A stretch of DNA of 64,000 bases from an uncultured Spirochaetota bacterium (lineage in GTDB: Bacteria > Spirochaetota > Spirochaetia > JAFGXN01): the NCBI GenBank assembly GCA_944390005.1, contig CALXOJ010000001.1:62001-126000 (forward strand). Direction: 5' to 3'. Position 1 is the first letter of the stretch, and every line of letters starts with the position of its first letter. Shown in pieces: positions 26,083 to 35,104 of this stretch. A program made the position numbers and the translations under genes. The notes beneath the pieces are model-generated. The model made no database searches. It was not told the origin of the DNA and was given only the letters and a program-made list of their open reading frames with translations.

Positions 26083-27369
26083 ATGGACAGTAATCATGTG
26101 ATCGCAATTGTTTTAGGCGGCGGCAAAGGGACTCGGCTTTATCCGTTGACGAAGGTCAGATCAAAACCGGCTGTTCCGTTCGGAGGCAAATATCGGCTGG
26201 TCGATATTCCGATTTCTAACTGTATCAATGCGGGGTTTAAACAAATTTTCATTTTGACTCAGTTCAACTCTGTGTCTTTGCATCAGCATTTATCCAATAC
26301 TTATATTTTCGATGTTTTCAGCAATGGATTTGTCGAAATTTTGGCGGCCGAGCAGAATTTCAATAATAACAGCGGTTGGTACGAAGGAACAGCTGATGCA
26401 GTCCGCAAGAATTTTTCTCATTTGCACGACCGCAAACCGTCGCACTACATCATTCTTTCCGGAGATCAGCTTTACAGCATGGATTTGCGGGATATGTTTA
26501 ACAAGCACGTTGAAAGCAAGGCTAAAATTACTATTGCTTGTCATCCCGTCAGTCGGACGGAAGCGGCAGAGTTGGGAATTCTCTCCACCGATGACAAGGG
26601 ACGTATTCAGAAATTTTTAGAAAAACCGGGATTGGAAGCTAATATTGATGAATATCGAATTCCTGAGAAGATGCGCAGCCGGCTGCCGAAATTGGCAGAC
26701 AAAGAGTATCTCGGATCCATGGGAATGTACATCTTTGATGCAGAGACGCTGGATCAGGCGCTGGATAACGAGTTCACCGATTTCGGAAAAGAGATCATTC
26801 CTTATATGATTCAGAAAAGTAAAGTCAATTCATATGTTTATGAAGGATATTGGGAAGACATTGGAACTATCCGGTCGTTTTATGACGCAAACATTAATTT
26901 GGCGACTGTCAACCCCGAATTCAACTTTTACGATGAAAAACTTCCGATTTACACTCACCGTCGTCATTTGCCGGCGACAAAAATCAATTTTTGTACCATT
27001 TCGCAGTCATTGGCGGCTGAAGGCAGTATTATTACAAACGCCAATATCATGAACAGTGTTATTGGAATTCGAAGTGTCATTGAATCCGGAACAACATTAA
27101 GCGGGGTTATTACTCTTGGCGCCAAATATTACGAAACAGAGCCGGAGAAACAGCGAAACCGAGAAAAAGGAATTCCGAATATTGGAATCGGACGCAACTG
27201 CTCCATTAAAAACACAATTATTGATCAGAATGCCCGTATCGGTGAAAATTGCAGTATCGGTTATCAGGATATTCCGAGAGCTGACGGCGATTACGGCTCT
27301 TACTGTATTAAAGACGGAATCATTGTAATTGTCAAAGAAGCGATCATTCCCAACGGAACGGTTATTTGA
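26083..27369 (+). CDS. glgC: Glucose-1-phosphate adenylyltransferase
   Basis: GlgC makes ADP-glucose from ATP and glucose-1-phosphate, the committed step of glycogen synthesis. The 428-residue protein has the pyrophosphorylase motif VLGGGKGTRLYPLTKVRSKP at the N-terminus and VPFGGKYRLVDIPISN. The substrate region is FLEKPG, and YEGYWEDIGTIRSFYDAN follows. The C-terminal end is a left-handed beta-helix with hexapeptide-like repeats. Allosteric control is usual for the family. The effector cannot be told here. Confidence 0.95.
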   Translation: MDSNHVIAIVLGGGKGTRLYPLTKVRSKPAVPFGGKYRLVDIPISNCINAGFKQIFILTQFNSVSLHQHLSNTYIFDVFSNGFVEILAAEQNFNNNSGWYEGTADAVRKNFSHLHDRKPSHYIILSGDQLYSMDLRDMFNKHVESKAKITIACHPVSRTEAAELGILSTDDKGRIQKFLEKPGLEANIDEYRIPEKMRSRLPKLADKEYLGSMGMYIFDAETLDQALDNEFTDFGKEIIPYMIQKSKVNSYVYEGYWEDIGTIRSFYDANINLATVNPEFNFYDEKLPIYTHRRHLPATKINFCTISQSLAAEGSIITNANIMNSVIGIRSVIESGTTLSGVITLGAKYYETEPEKQRNREKGIPNIGIGRNCSIKNTIIDQNARIGENCSIGYQDIPRADGDYGSYCIKDGIIVIVKEAIIPNGTVI

Positions 27370-27384
27370 TCAGCCGTTACACAA

Positions 27385-27412
27385 AACGCCGTCCGAAAGG
27401 GCGGCGTTTCTT
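27385..27412 (+). terminator. Intrinsic terminator after glgC
   Basis: A 10-bp stem (27385-27394 with 27399-27408, one G-U pair) closes a GAAA tetraloop. A short T-rich tail follows (TTTCTTATT). It separates glgC from the convergent membrane-protein gene. Confidence 0.75.
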
Positions 27413-27425
27413 ATTGCAAATTGTT

Positions 27426-27899
27426 TCAGAAGAAAAGAATTTGCGGAACAAAAAGGTGAACAATGGCGATGGCAATCAGAATTAAGCCGATGATGCCGCG
27501 ATAGGCGAGGGCATAATTTTCGATTTTTTTGAATTTATTTTGTTCGTCTTCCTCGTCTTCGCTTTTTGATTCAATTTCAATTGATTCGGCAATTTCCAAA
27601 CCGTTTTTGTTGCGGAAATAAAAGAGAATCAGTAAAACGCCTCCGATTAAACCGCCGACGGCAGGAAAAAAATCTCCGACAACGGGAATGCTGTGTCCGT
27701 CGTCGCTGACGGTGATGGCCAATTTAAACGCGCCGATGAGAAAAACCGTAATTCCCAAGATCAAAGGAAACAGAGGATAACTTTTTGTCAATTTCGAAAA
27801 GTCAAAGAAAAAATTGATCTTTTTGCCTAAAAGTTCGCAGGAAAGAACCAAACCGGCGGCTGCCAACGACGCTACCGATAAAAAGTAAAAGATATACAT
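27426..27899 (-). CDS. Unknown four-span membrane protein
   Basis: The start at 27899 follows a perfect AAGGAGG ribosome site. The 157-residue protein has spans at about residues 2-22, 43-62, 75-93 and 134-153. A highly acidic cytoplasmic loop lies between the last two (SEDEEDEQNKFKK). I recognise no family. It appears to have its own promoter (27916-27944, reverse) embedded in the upstream gene's terminator. Confidence 0.7.
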   Translation of the reverse strand: MYIFYFLSVASLAAAGLVLSCELLGKKINFFFDFSKLTKSYPLFPLILGITVFLIGAFKLAITVSDDGHSIPVVGDFFPAVGGLIGGVLLILFYFRNKNGLEIAESIEIESKSEDEEDEQNKFKKIENYALAYRGIIGLILIAIAIVHLFVPQILFF

Positions 27900-27915
27900 A
27901 ATCGCCTCCTTTTTT

Positions 27916-27944
27916 AATGTAACACAAAAAAAGAGCGCTGACAA
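27916..27944 (-). promoter_or_regulatory. Promoter nested in a terminator, for the four-span protein
   Basis: Reverse strand: TTGTCA (27939-27944), 17 nt, TACATT (27916-27921). The -35 box sits in the loop of the terminator hairpin at 27926-27952. Confidence 0.4.
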
Positions 27945-27952
27945 GCTCTTTT
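27926..27952 (-). terminator. Intrinsic terminator of the nnr-27970 operon
   Basis: Reverse strand: AAAAGAGC (27945-27952) pairs with GCTCTTTT (27929-27936) across an 8-nt loop and runs into a stretch of T. It lies 18 nt after the stop codon of the 168-residue protein. Confidence 0.75.
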
Positions 27953-27969
27953 CTTCGTTTTGCCTCCGC

Positions 27970-28476
27970 TTACTTTCTGACGGTGATGATCAGCTCTGTT
28001 GATTCGTCTTTATTGGAAACGGTTAGGGAAATTTTTGAGGTTTCGGATTTCGGGAAGGGCAGCAGCGTCCATTGAAAGCCTTTTTCCGTTGGAACGGCGG
28101 AGAGGTTGTCGATTGAGGCGGTCCACTCGATTCCTTCATAAAAAAGCGTTACGGAAAAAGGCGGGACGGTTTTCGGTTTTTCGGCGGCAACCGGTTCTGC
28201 TGTCAGAATGACGCGGACGAATCCGTTTTCGGCAACGTCGGCCGAAGCAGTGAATTTAAAATCTCCGACGCGGTTGGGCGAAATCAAATATGGGCGAAAA
28301 AGAAAAATCAGCATGCCGAAGAAAGCGATCATTGCCAAATCGAGCAGCAGAATTTTGTTTCCCCGTGAAAGCCGTTCCTTTTTGCGTTCCGGAAATTTTT
28401 CGGCGCGATAACGGCGGTAATCGGCGCGCAAAGGTGAAGGTTGGGAATTTTCGGAGGGATCAAAGGTTTCTTTCAT
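27970..28476 (-). CDS. Unknown single-span membrane protein
   Basis: The 168-residue protein has a hydrophilic, basic cytoplasmic N-terminus (~40 residues) and one span (about 43-63, LLLDLAMIAFFGMLIFLF). A periplasmic beta-rich domain begins FKFTASADVAENGFVRVIL. No family is recognised. Its ATG overlaps the stop of the nnr gene, so it is translated from the same mRNA. Confidence 0.7.
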   Translation of the reverse strand: MKETFDPSENSQPSPLRADYRRYRAEKFPERKKERLSRGNKILLLDLAMIAFFGMLIFLFRPYLISPNRVGDFKFTASADVAENGFVRVILTAEPVAAEKPKTVPPFSVTLFYEGIEWTASIDNLSAVPTEKGFQWTLLPFPKSETSKISLTVSNKDESTELIITVRK

Positions 28477-29909
28477 AGCGGGCGTTCTCCTTGCGCAGTG
28501 ACAAATGCGGCGGCGGCTTCAATCAAATCAGCGGCGGTAAACGGACCGCCGGCAGCTGCTTTTTTCCCGGCTTTGTTGTGAATGGCAACGGCTTCGACAG
28601 CCGCCGAATAGGGATCCTGTCGGCGCAGCAATGCGGCCGCTGTAATACCAGTCAGTACGTCGCCGCTGCCGGCTGTTCCCAATTCGGGAACCGGCGAATC
28701 GAAAACAGTTAAATCTCCCCGCGGCGAAGCGATGGCAGTGAAGGAAGATTTGTAGACAATAACCGCGTTTTTTTCGGCGGAGAATCTGAGTAAATCGTCG
28801 TAAAATCGGGCAGAACCGGGGCAAAGACGTCTCCATTCTCCCGGATGTGGCGTCAGAATGGCTCCGTCGGCGAAACGGGCGTCAGGAAAATATTCGGCTG
28901 CCAGATTCAGTCCGTCGGCGTCGAGGACGCGCGGCATAGGAGTTTCGATAAATGTTTTTAAAATCGGAAGTCGTTTTTCTGAACAGCCCCATCCGCAGCC
29001 GCATGCCCAAACCGAAAACGTTTGCGGGGAGGGTAAAGCCGTATCGTCAGCAAGAATCACCGACGGTTCTTCGGAAAGGACAGAGCGTGCCGTTTCGGAA
29101 TCCGTAAAAAGCGAGACGAGCCCGGCGCCGGTTTTAAAAGCGGCACGGGCGGCCAGAACCGCTGCTCCCGGATAGGCGGAGCAGCCGGCGTGCAAAGCGA
29201 TGTGCCCCTTCGAATTTTTGAAATCAAACAAAGAAAACGGATGCGGCGACGGCATTGCTCCGAGCGCGGCGGCCGGCGGCGGGAAAGCGTTCGCCGGAAA
29301 CGCGGCAGAGACTGTTTCGATAAAACCGCAGGCGTTTCGGTTGGCGGGTGTGTAAAAATCGGTTTTGCGCCGTTCAACGGTGAGTGTGAAGTCAGCTGTC
29401 AGGATCGGATCTGACGGCTGACGTTCGTCAAAAATACCGGAGGGCGCATCAACGGCGATGACGAACGGTGAAGCTTGTCGGATGCGTTCAAACAGCGGCT
29501 GCCACGTTTCGGCAAGCGGATGATTCAATCCGATACCGAAGAGAGCGTCGACGACGGCGGTTTGAGAGGAGGGTTCAAAATCGGAGAGGGTTTCGACGTA
29601 CAATCCCTGCCGTTCGCAGCGGCGGCGATTCAATGCCGTTAGAGGCTTCGCTTCTCCCTCTGCAGCAAATAATCGTACATCCAATCCTTTGGAAAGCAAT
29701 GCCCGTGCGATGACAAAACCGTCTCCGCCGTTGTGTCCGCGGCCGCATAAAACGGCAACAGAGGAGAGCGAACGGTCTTTACACAGTGTTTCGATTCGCT
29801 GTGCCATCGCGAAACCGGCGTGTTCCATCAGGATTTCGGGTGATAATTCGTATTCGGAGAAGATCTTCTCCTCAATTTGAAACATTTGTTTAAAAGTGTA
29901 AAGCCCCAT
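28473..29909 (-). CDS. nnr: Bifunctional NAD(P)H-hydrate epimerase / ADP-dependent dehydratase
   Basis: This enzyme repairs damaged, hydrated NADH and NADPH. The N-terminal YjeF/NnrE epimerase domain (about 1-210) has LCGRGHNGGDGFVIARAL and VVDALFGIGLNHPL. The C-terminal NnrD ribokinase-like domain (about 215-478) has GCGWGCSEKRLPIL, LTPHPGEW and the catalytic loop ELGTAGSGDVLTGITAALL. The 478-residue fusion is the usual bacterial form. No Shine-Dalgarno precedes the ATG. The -10 box is 7 nt upstream. Confidence 0.93.
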   Translation of the reverse strand: MGLYTFKQMFQIEEKIFSEYELSPEILMEHAGFAMAQRIETLCKDRSLSSVAVLCGRGHNGGDGFVIARALLSKGLDVRLFAAEGEAKPLTALNRRRCERQGLYVETLSDFEPSSQTAVVDALFGIGLNHPLAETWQPLFERIRQASPFVIAVDAPSGIFDERQPSDPILTADFTLTVERRKTDFYTPANRNACGFIETVSAAFPANAFPPPAAALGAMPSPHPFSLFDFKNSKGHIALHAGCSAYPGAAVLAARAAFKTGAGLVSLFTDSETARSVLSEEPSVILADDTALPSPQTFSVWACGCGWGCSEKRLPILKTFIETPMPRVLDADGLNLAAEYFPDARFADGAILTPHPGEWRRLCPGSARFYDDLLRFSAEKNAVIVYKSSFTAIASPRGDLTVFDSPVPELGTAGSGDVLTGITAAALLRRQDPYSAAVEAVAIHNKAGKKAAAGGPFTAADLIEAAAAFVTAQGERPL

Positions 29910-29916
29910 CGTTTCG

Positions 29917-29925
29917 ATTATATCA
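29917..29925 (-). promoter_or_regulatory. Extended -10 promoter of nnr, possibly leaderless
   Basis: Reverse strand TGA-TATAAT, with the -10 (29917-29922) ending 7 nt before the ATG at 29909. Transcription would start at or next to the start codon. The -35 region is weak. Confidence 0.45.
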
Positions 29926-29952
29926 CGTGAACGGAAATCGGGGAAGCGGTTT

Positions 29953-31140
29953 TTATAAATCGGTTCGCCACCAGTAAATTTCAGCCTTCTCTTCGGTAAA
30001 GACGATGCCGACCGTAATTCCTTCCGGAGAAACGCAGCGGCGCATCAGGAGAATCTTTTCGAATCCGGTGAAAATTCTCTTTGTGACGATATCCTGTGAA
30101 AATTGATTGAGAATCAAAAGGCGTTCGATTCCAGGTTCTTCAATAGAAGAGAAAAAGAGATTTCCGTGTAAATCAAATCCATCGGCGGAGAGCATGACGG
30201 GATAAACCGCCTCTTCGGAAAGTGCGCTGCCGACAGTTTTGGTTTCGGTATTCGGCAGATTGAAGTATCCTTCAAATTTGTTTTTTTCGAGATTTCGAAC
30301 CCAGACGACAGTTTTGAGAAAATCAAAATTGGCTGAGTTGGTTTTATTGGAATGCTCGATATAAATATCGGTTCGAATGAAAATGCGGGAAGGGGTGTGT
30401 GAAGGGAGAATTTCCCCTTGACGGGAGACGGTTTCTTTTTGGACAGAAGGAACACTTCGATCTGGAAAATCGGCTTTGTACAGCAGTGTGCCGTTGTCGT
30501 CATACTTGAAAAAAACGCTCCCGTTTTTCGTTTGACAGGTAATGTTGAGGCAGTCGCGGTTGTCGACGGAGATGTCGGTGATAAATGGGAACGGATTTCC
30601 GGAGATGCCTTCCTGTCCGAGTGTGTATTCCGCTTCGCCTGTTTTGCCGAAACAGATTACCGTGCAGACGAGCGGCACGCCGTATTCGGTTGAAACAACA
30701 GCGTTTTCAAACGGTCTTCGGTCGACAATGTAAATACGCTTTTGTGAATTGACTGCAAATTCGGTGATTTTGTGAAACGGAAAGGCAAACGCTTTCTTTG
30801 TCACCTCTTTTCCCGGTTCCGCATTCTCTTTTAAAAGCGTCGGCGGCGGGTTGAGCTCGGGATCGAACCACAGCGTGAGGATTTCACCGTAAGAGTTGAA
30901 CTCCATCAGTTTGTTGACGCCGGGATCCATGACATAAATCAAGCCGTCGCGCATTTTAATGCGAACATTTTGCAGTGACGGAGATCGGTTGTCGGTAAAA
31001 AAAGCCAAGTCGGTCTCCGTTTTTCCGATCGGCAGTTCAAAAAGTTTTTCCGGCATAATGAGCCGGGTTTCTCCCGAACGGCAGCCGATTGCCGCCGCTG
31101 CGCCCGTCAGAACAAACAGCAGAGTCCGAAATATCTTCAT
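29953..31140 (-). CDS. Putative lipoprotein with beta-propeller-like repeats
   Basis: The 395-residue protein begins with a lipoprotein signal ending in AAAAIGC (Cys20). The body has repeated strand-turn units such as GLIYVMDPGVNKLMEFNSYG and ITEFAVNSQKRIYIVDRR, which resemble NHL/6-bladed propeller repeats. It resembles spirochaete lipoproteins of the type named LIC_12708, but I cannot confirm membership. It is probably membrane-anchored in the periplasm. Function is unknown. The promoter sits 6 nt before the ATG and there is no Shine-Dalgarno. Confidence 0.7.
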   Translation of the reverse strand: MKIFRTLLFVLTGAAAAIGCRSGETRLIMPEKLFELPIGKTETDLAFFTDNRSPSLQNVRIKMRDGLIYVMDPGVNKLMEFNSYGEILTLWFDPELNPPPTLLKENAEPGKEVTKKAFAFPFHKITEFAVNSQKRIYIVDRRPFENAVVSTEYGVPLVCTVICFGKTGEAEYTLGQEGISGNPFPFITDISVDNRDCLNITCQTKNGSVFFKYDDNGTLLYKADFPDRSVPSVQKETVSRQGEILPSHTPSRIFIRTDIYIEHSNKTNSANFDFLKTVVWVRNLEKNKFEGYFNLPNTETKTVGSALSEEAVYPVMLSADGFDLHGNLFFSSIEEPGIERLLILNQFSQDIVTKRIFTGFEKILLMRRCVSPEGITVGIVFTEEKAEIYWWRTDL

Positions 31141-31146
31141 TTTTTT

Positions 31147-31175
31147 ATATTAGCGAAAGCGAGTTAAAAATTCAA
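31147..31175 (-). promoter_or_regulatory. Promoter of the 31140 lipoprotein gene, possibly leaderless
   Basis: Reverse strand: TTGAAT (31170-31175), 17 nt, TAATAT (31147-31152), then only six A before the ATG at 31140. Confidence 0.5.
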
Positions 31176-31204
31176 CCTGTCAAATAAATAAAAGATTTTT
31201 CTTC

Positions 31205-31233
31205 TTGCCGAAGCGCGGTTTTTTTATTATTAT
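31205..31233 (+). promoter_or_regulatory. Sigma-70 promoter of secA
   Basis: TTGCCG (31205-31210), 17 nt, TATTAT (31228-31233). A leader of about 34 nt carries AGAGGTGAT before ATG 31274. Confidence 0.55.
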
Positions 31234-31273
31234 ATTCTTATTATTTGCGCATTGTTTGCAGCAGAGGTGATCC

Positions 31274-34015
31274 ATGTCTCTTTTCAGTCGAATCAGTAAA
31301 AAAATTTATGGAACGAAAAACGAAAAAGATATCAAACGGTTATTGCCGTTTGTGGCGGCTATTAATGCCTTAGAATCGGAAATGATGGCGCTCCCCGAAC
31401 CGGCTTTTGCCGAACGGACAGAGGCTTTAAGGAAACGGTGCCGGGAGAAGGGAGAATCTTTGGATTCCCTGCTGCCGGAAGCGTTTGCCTTGGTTAGGGA
31501 AGCGGCGCGGCGCAAACTCGGCGAACGCCATTACGACGTTCAGCTGATGGGCGGAATCGTCCTGCACGACGGAAAGATCACCGAAATGAAGACCGGTGAA
31601 GGAAAGACGCTGTCGTGCGTAACGGCGGCGTACCTCAATTCGTTGAGCGGTGAAGGCGTTCATGTCGTTACTGTCAACGATTATCTGGCACAGCGCGACG
31701 CTGATTGGATGCGGCCGGTGTATAATCTGCTGGGAGTCACCGTCGGAACAGTGCTTCCCAACATGGATTACGATGCCAAGCGGAAGGCGTACCGCTGCGA
31801 CATCACTTACGGAACCAACAACGAGTTCGGTTTTGATTATTTGCGCGATAACATGGCGCGGTCGATTGAGCAGAAAGTTCAACGCGGTCACCATTACTGC
31901 ATTATCGATGAAATCGACTCGATTTTGATTGATGAAGCGAGAACGCCGTTGATCATTTCCGGTCAGGCGGATGATGATACGCCGAAATTCGCGCAGGTCA
32001 ACAATCTGGTTCGATATTTTGAAGAGGTGAAGAAAGATCCGGCGACCGATGAGTATCCGCAGGAGGACGCCGATTGTGTCGGCGATTATAAAGCAGACGA
32101 AAAGAGCAAACGCATCACTTTTACCAATCAAGGTATGCTGAAGCTCGAATCGCTGCTGCAAACGCACAAGATCATCAACGGATCGCTTTTTGATCCCGAG
32201 AATTTCGAATATACGCACTACATGACACAGGCTATGCGGGCTCATAAAATGTTTAAGCGCGATGTTGATTACGTGGTTCAGGACGGAAAGGTGGAAATTG
32301 TCGATGAGTTTACCGGACGCGTTTTGGTCGGCCGACGTTATTCCGAAGGACTGCACCAGGCCATTGAAGCGAAAGAACACATCACCATCGCTAAACGCAA
32401 TCGGACGCTGGCGACCATTACCTTTCAAAATTACTTCCGTCTTTACAAAAAAATCTCCGGTATGACGGGAACCGCCGAAACGGAAGCCAAAGAGTTTGCC
32501 AAAATTTACGGCGTTGACGTCGTTGTCATTCCGACAAACCGTCCCGTTGCCCGCGTTGACAGCAACGATTTGATTTATTTCAATGCCGACTATAAATACA
32601 ATGCGATTGCCAAAGAGGTCAAAGCGTGCCAGCAAAAAGGTCAGCCGGTATTGGTCGGAACCGTTTCGATTGAAAAATCGGAGCTGTTGTCAAAGTATTT
32701 TTTGAAATACGGCATCCGGCATGAAGTTCTGAATGCCAAAAATCATCAGAGGGAGGCGATGATTGTCGCCGAAGCGGGAGCCAAAGGAGCTGTCACCATT
32801 GCTACCAACATGGCTGGCCGCGGTACCGACATCAAACTCGGCGGTAACCCCGATTTCCGGGCCCGCCGCCGCGTTGGCAGCGAAGCTTCACCGGAAGAGT
32901 ACTTGCAGGCTTACGAAGAAGAGTATGCAAAATGGAAGAAAGATTACGACGAAGTTTGCGCTCTCGGCGGATTGTATATTCTCGGCACCGAGCGTCATGA
33001 ATCGCGGCGTATCGACAACCAGCTGCGCGGCCGTTCGGGACGTCAAGGCGATCCGGGATTTTCCCGCTTCTATCTTTCGCTTGATGATGATTTGATGCGG
33101 CTTTTCGGCGGAGACAGTCTGAAGTCGCTCATTTCCCGTCTGGGAATGGCTGATGAAGAACCGATTGAGCATCGTATGATTTCCCGTTCCATTGAACGGG
33201 CGCAAAACAAGGTTGAAGACCGTAACTACGAAATCCGTAAACATTTGCTTGAATATGACGATGTTCTTAACGAACAGAGAAAGGTCATTTACGGTCAGCG
33301 TGACGAAATCCTGACAGACGATAACCTCTCCGCGCGGATTATCGCATCAGCACGAGAGTTGGTTGAAGAGTGCGCCGCCGAAATGTTCGCTTCTACCGAC
33401 ACTAAAGCCGCCGCTTTTGCCCGCTTTTGCAACGATATGATGACCCGATTCCATCTCGATGTGGAGAGCCGGAACCTCGATTACGGAAAAATGAAAGAGT
33501 CTCAAATTGTCGGCGCCGTCATGGAAATGATTGAGGAGGATATCCGCGGCAAAGAGACACTTGTCGGTAAAGCGCCTCTGAACAGCTTTATCCGCGCCGT
33601 TTACCTCAATAAAATCGATCAAGCGTGGCAGAACCACCTCGAAGAACTTGAAGCGCTGCGCGATGCCGTCAACCTCCGCGCTTACGCTCAAAAAAATCCG
33701 CTGCTTGAGTATAAACTCGAAGGATTTGACATCTTCGACAAACTGATTTTCCGCATCAAAGACGACATGGCGCAGAGCATCGTTAAAATACGCATCAGCA
33801 CCGAAAACGCTCAAACTTCCGCCAAAAAACCGATCTCCGACTTCCGCGCTTCCCACAGCGATCTTTCGCAATTCGGCGGCCGGCAGCCGGTTTCCTCGGC
33901 TCAGCCCGGCAACCGTTCGGTAACCGTGGTTCGCAGCGGCGCGAAAGTCGGCCGCAACGATCCGTGCCCGTGCGGCAGCGGGAAAAAGTACAAAAACTGC
34001 TGCGGCAATAAATAA
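31274..34015 (+). CDS. secA: Preprotein translocase ATPase SecA
   Basis: SecA drives unfolded preproteins through SecYEG. The 913-residue protein has the first nucleotide-binding fold with MKTGEGKTLSCVTAAYLNS and the DEAD-type IIDEIDSILIDEARTPLIIS. The preprotein cross-linking domain is present, as is the second fold with NMAGRGTDIKLGGNP and QLRGRSGRQGDPG. A C-terminal SecB-binding zinc tail (DPCPCGSGKKYKNCCG) is complete. It is followed after 9 nt by a CmpB-type gene. Confidence 0.98.
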   Translation: MSLFSRISKKIYGTKNEKDIKRLLPFVAAINALESEMMALPEPAFAERTEALRKRCREKGESLDSLLPEAFALVREAARRKLGERHYDVQLMGGIVLHDGKITEMKTGEGKTLSCVTAAYLNSLSGEGVHVVTVNDYLAQRDADWMRPVYNLLGVTVGTVLPNMDYDAKRKAYRCDITYGTNNEFGFDYLRDNMARSIEQKVQRGHHYCIIDEIDSILIDEARTPLIISGQADDDTPKFAQVNNLVRYFEEVKKDPATDEYPQEDADCVGDYKADEKSKRITFTNQGMLKLESLLQTHKIINGSLFDPENFEYTHYMTQAMRAHKMFKRDVDYVVQDGKVEIVDEFTGRVLVGRRYSEGLHQAIEAKEHITIAKRNRTLATITFQNYFRLYKKISGMTGTAETEAKEFAKIYGVDVVVIPTNRPVARVDSNDLIYFNADYKYNAIAKEVKACQQKGQPVLVGTVSIEKSELLSKYFLKYGIRHEVLNAKNHQREAMIVAEAGAKGAVTIATNMAGRGTDIKLGGNPDFRARRRVGSEASPEEYLQAYEEEYAKWKKDYDEVCALGGLYILGTERHESRRIDNQLRGRSGRQGDPGFSRFYLSLDDDLMRLFGGDSLKSLISRLGMADEEPIEHRMISRSIERAQNKVEDRNYEIRKHLLEYDDVLNEQRKVIYGQRDEILTDDNLSARIIASARELVEECAAEMFASTDTKAAAFARFCNDMMTRFHLDVESRNLDYGKMKESQIVGAVMEMIEEDIRGKETLVGKAPLNSFIRAVYLNKIDQAWQNHLEELEALRDAVNLRAYAQKNPLLEYKLEGFDIFDKLIFRIKDDMAQSIVKIRISTENAQTSAKKPISDFRASHSDLSQFGGRQPVSSAQPGNRSVTVVRSGAKVGRNDPCPCGSGKKYKNCCGNK

Positions 34016-34024
34016 GGAGAGATT

Positions 34025-34801
34025 ATGACGGTTTTTCAAACGGCGGCGCCTTGGGTCTTTTGGCTGGCGTTTTACGGTTTTATCGGCTGGGTTTACGAAT
34101 CGATTCTCTGCTCCGTCAAAGCGCGTAAATGGATCAACCGAGGCTTTCTGCATGGACCGTACTGCCCTATCTACGGATTCGGCGCTGTCACCGTCATTCT
34201 CGTTCTCGGCCGCATCTCAAATCCCGTTGCCCTCTTTTTTCTCGGAGCGCTCCTCACCTGCACACTCGAATACATCACCTCGTGGGGAATGGAGAAACTT
34301 TTTCACGCCCGGTGGTGGGACTATCGATACATGAAATTTCAAATTAACGGACGCGTTTGTCTGGCTGGCGCTGTCATTTTTGGAGCGATGACCGTAGTTG
34401 TTATCAAAGCGGTTCATCCCTTTGTTTCTGAAATGACAGCCCGCATTCCGTTTCCGTGGCTGGCGGCGATTGACGCCGTATTGATTGTCGGAGGGGCTGC
34501 CGATACCGTTGTGACCGTTGTTCGTCTGAAAAGTTTCAACCGCAGACTTAAAGAAATCGACGCCAAAGTGCGGGAAATCCTCGATGAAGGACGCAAAGAG
34601 TGGCATCGTCGAGTGGAGCAGGCAGCCGAAGAGAGCCGTGGAACCGTTGACCGCATCCGCGAGGCGTACAATGCTCGCCGGAGTGAATGGCAAAAGGTTC
34701 TCGATTATCAGCAGAATTTGAAAAAGAAATTCCCCGCCTATCGTTCCGTTTTGTGGCACGACGCCTTCGAGCAGCTGCGCCGCTCTGTCAAAGAAAAATA
34801 A
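34025..34801 (+). CDS. CmpB-type integral membrane protein (putative ABC transporter-like)
   Basis: The 258-residue protein has about five spans in the first 160 residues. The family signature is FYGFIGWVYESILCSVKARK and FLHGPYCPIYGFGA, known from the ABC_trans_CmpB family. A long charged C-terminal helix (about 165-258) follows. The name comes from old similarity and no transport activity is established. It follows secA closely and may be cotranscribed with it. Confidence 0.8.
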   Translation: MTVFQTAAPWVFWLAFYGFIGWVYESILCSVKARKWINRGFLHGPYCPIYGFGAVTVILVLGRISNPVALFFLGALLTCTLEYITSWGMEKLFHARWWDYRYMKFQINGRVCLAGAVIFGAMTVVVIKAVHPFVSEMTARIPFPWLAAIDAVLIVGGAADTVVTVVRLKSFNRRLKEIDAKVREILDEGRKEWHRRVEQAAEESRGTVDRIREAYNARRSEWQKVLDYQQNLKKKFPAYRSVLWHDAFEQLRRSVKEK

Positions 34802-35102
34802 ACTTCTGCCGCCGTCCGGCTTCCGCAAATCGCTCCGCACGGTGTTTTCAGAGCTTCGGGCGCATGTGCGCTTTCCGCGCACACCGGGCTTTCCGCTGCA
34901 ATTCGCGGCATCCTGGGCTTCTCACCGCGGCAAAGCTGCCGCTTTGCCCTGCGCCTTTTTTCCGTCTGCCGCTCATTTCCGCTTCAATCCCTTGCGCCTT
35001 CGGCAAAGACATTGCTTTTATTTGCGAATCGGAGGCTCTTCAATGCCGGCGTTAACAAGAGATTGATCTTCAAACCGCAAGCGGTCTGGAAAGATGTTCT
35101 TT
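34802..35102. repeat. GC-rich, hairpin-rich spacer after the secA unit
   Basis: This 300-nt stretch between convergent genes differs in composition from its surroundings. It holds several short perfect hairpins: TGTGCGC/GCGCACA (34865-34883) and GGCAAAGC/GCTTTGCC (34929-34948). Small open frames exist but have no ribosome sites or sensible proteins. It looks like a short interspersed palindromic element. Copies elsewhere in the genome would be needed to show that. Confidence 0.45.
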
Positions 35103-35104
35103 TT
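35066..35104 (+). terminator. Possible terminator of the secA unit
   Basis: The arms ATCTT-CAAACCGC (35066-35078) and GCGGTCTG-GA-AAGAT (35081-35095) form an imperfect stem, followed by GTTCTTTTT. It overlaps the 3' end of the convergent acetyltransferase gene. Confidence 0.4.

Noticed and set aside
31427-32635. 402-codon open frame antisense to secA
   Set aside because: It lies entirely within secA, has no ribosome site and encodes no recognisable domain. Long antisense frames arise from the codon bias of conserved genes.
33347-34153. 268-codon reverse frame across the secA 3' end and CmpB start
   Set aside because: It overlaps two well-supported forward genes and has no ribosome site.
34687-35055. 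122-codon forward frame from the end of the CmpB gene into the spacer
   Set aside because: It begins inside the CmpB frame and reads through GC-rich hairpins. Composition and lack of a start signal argue against a protein.
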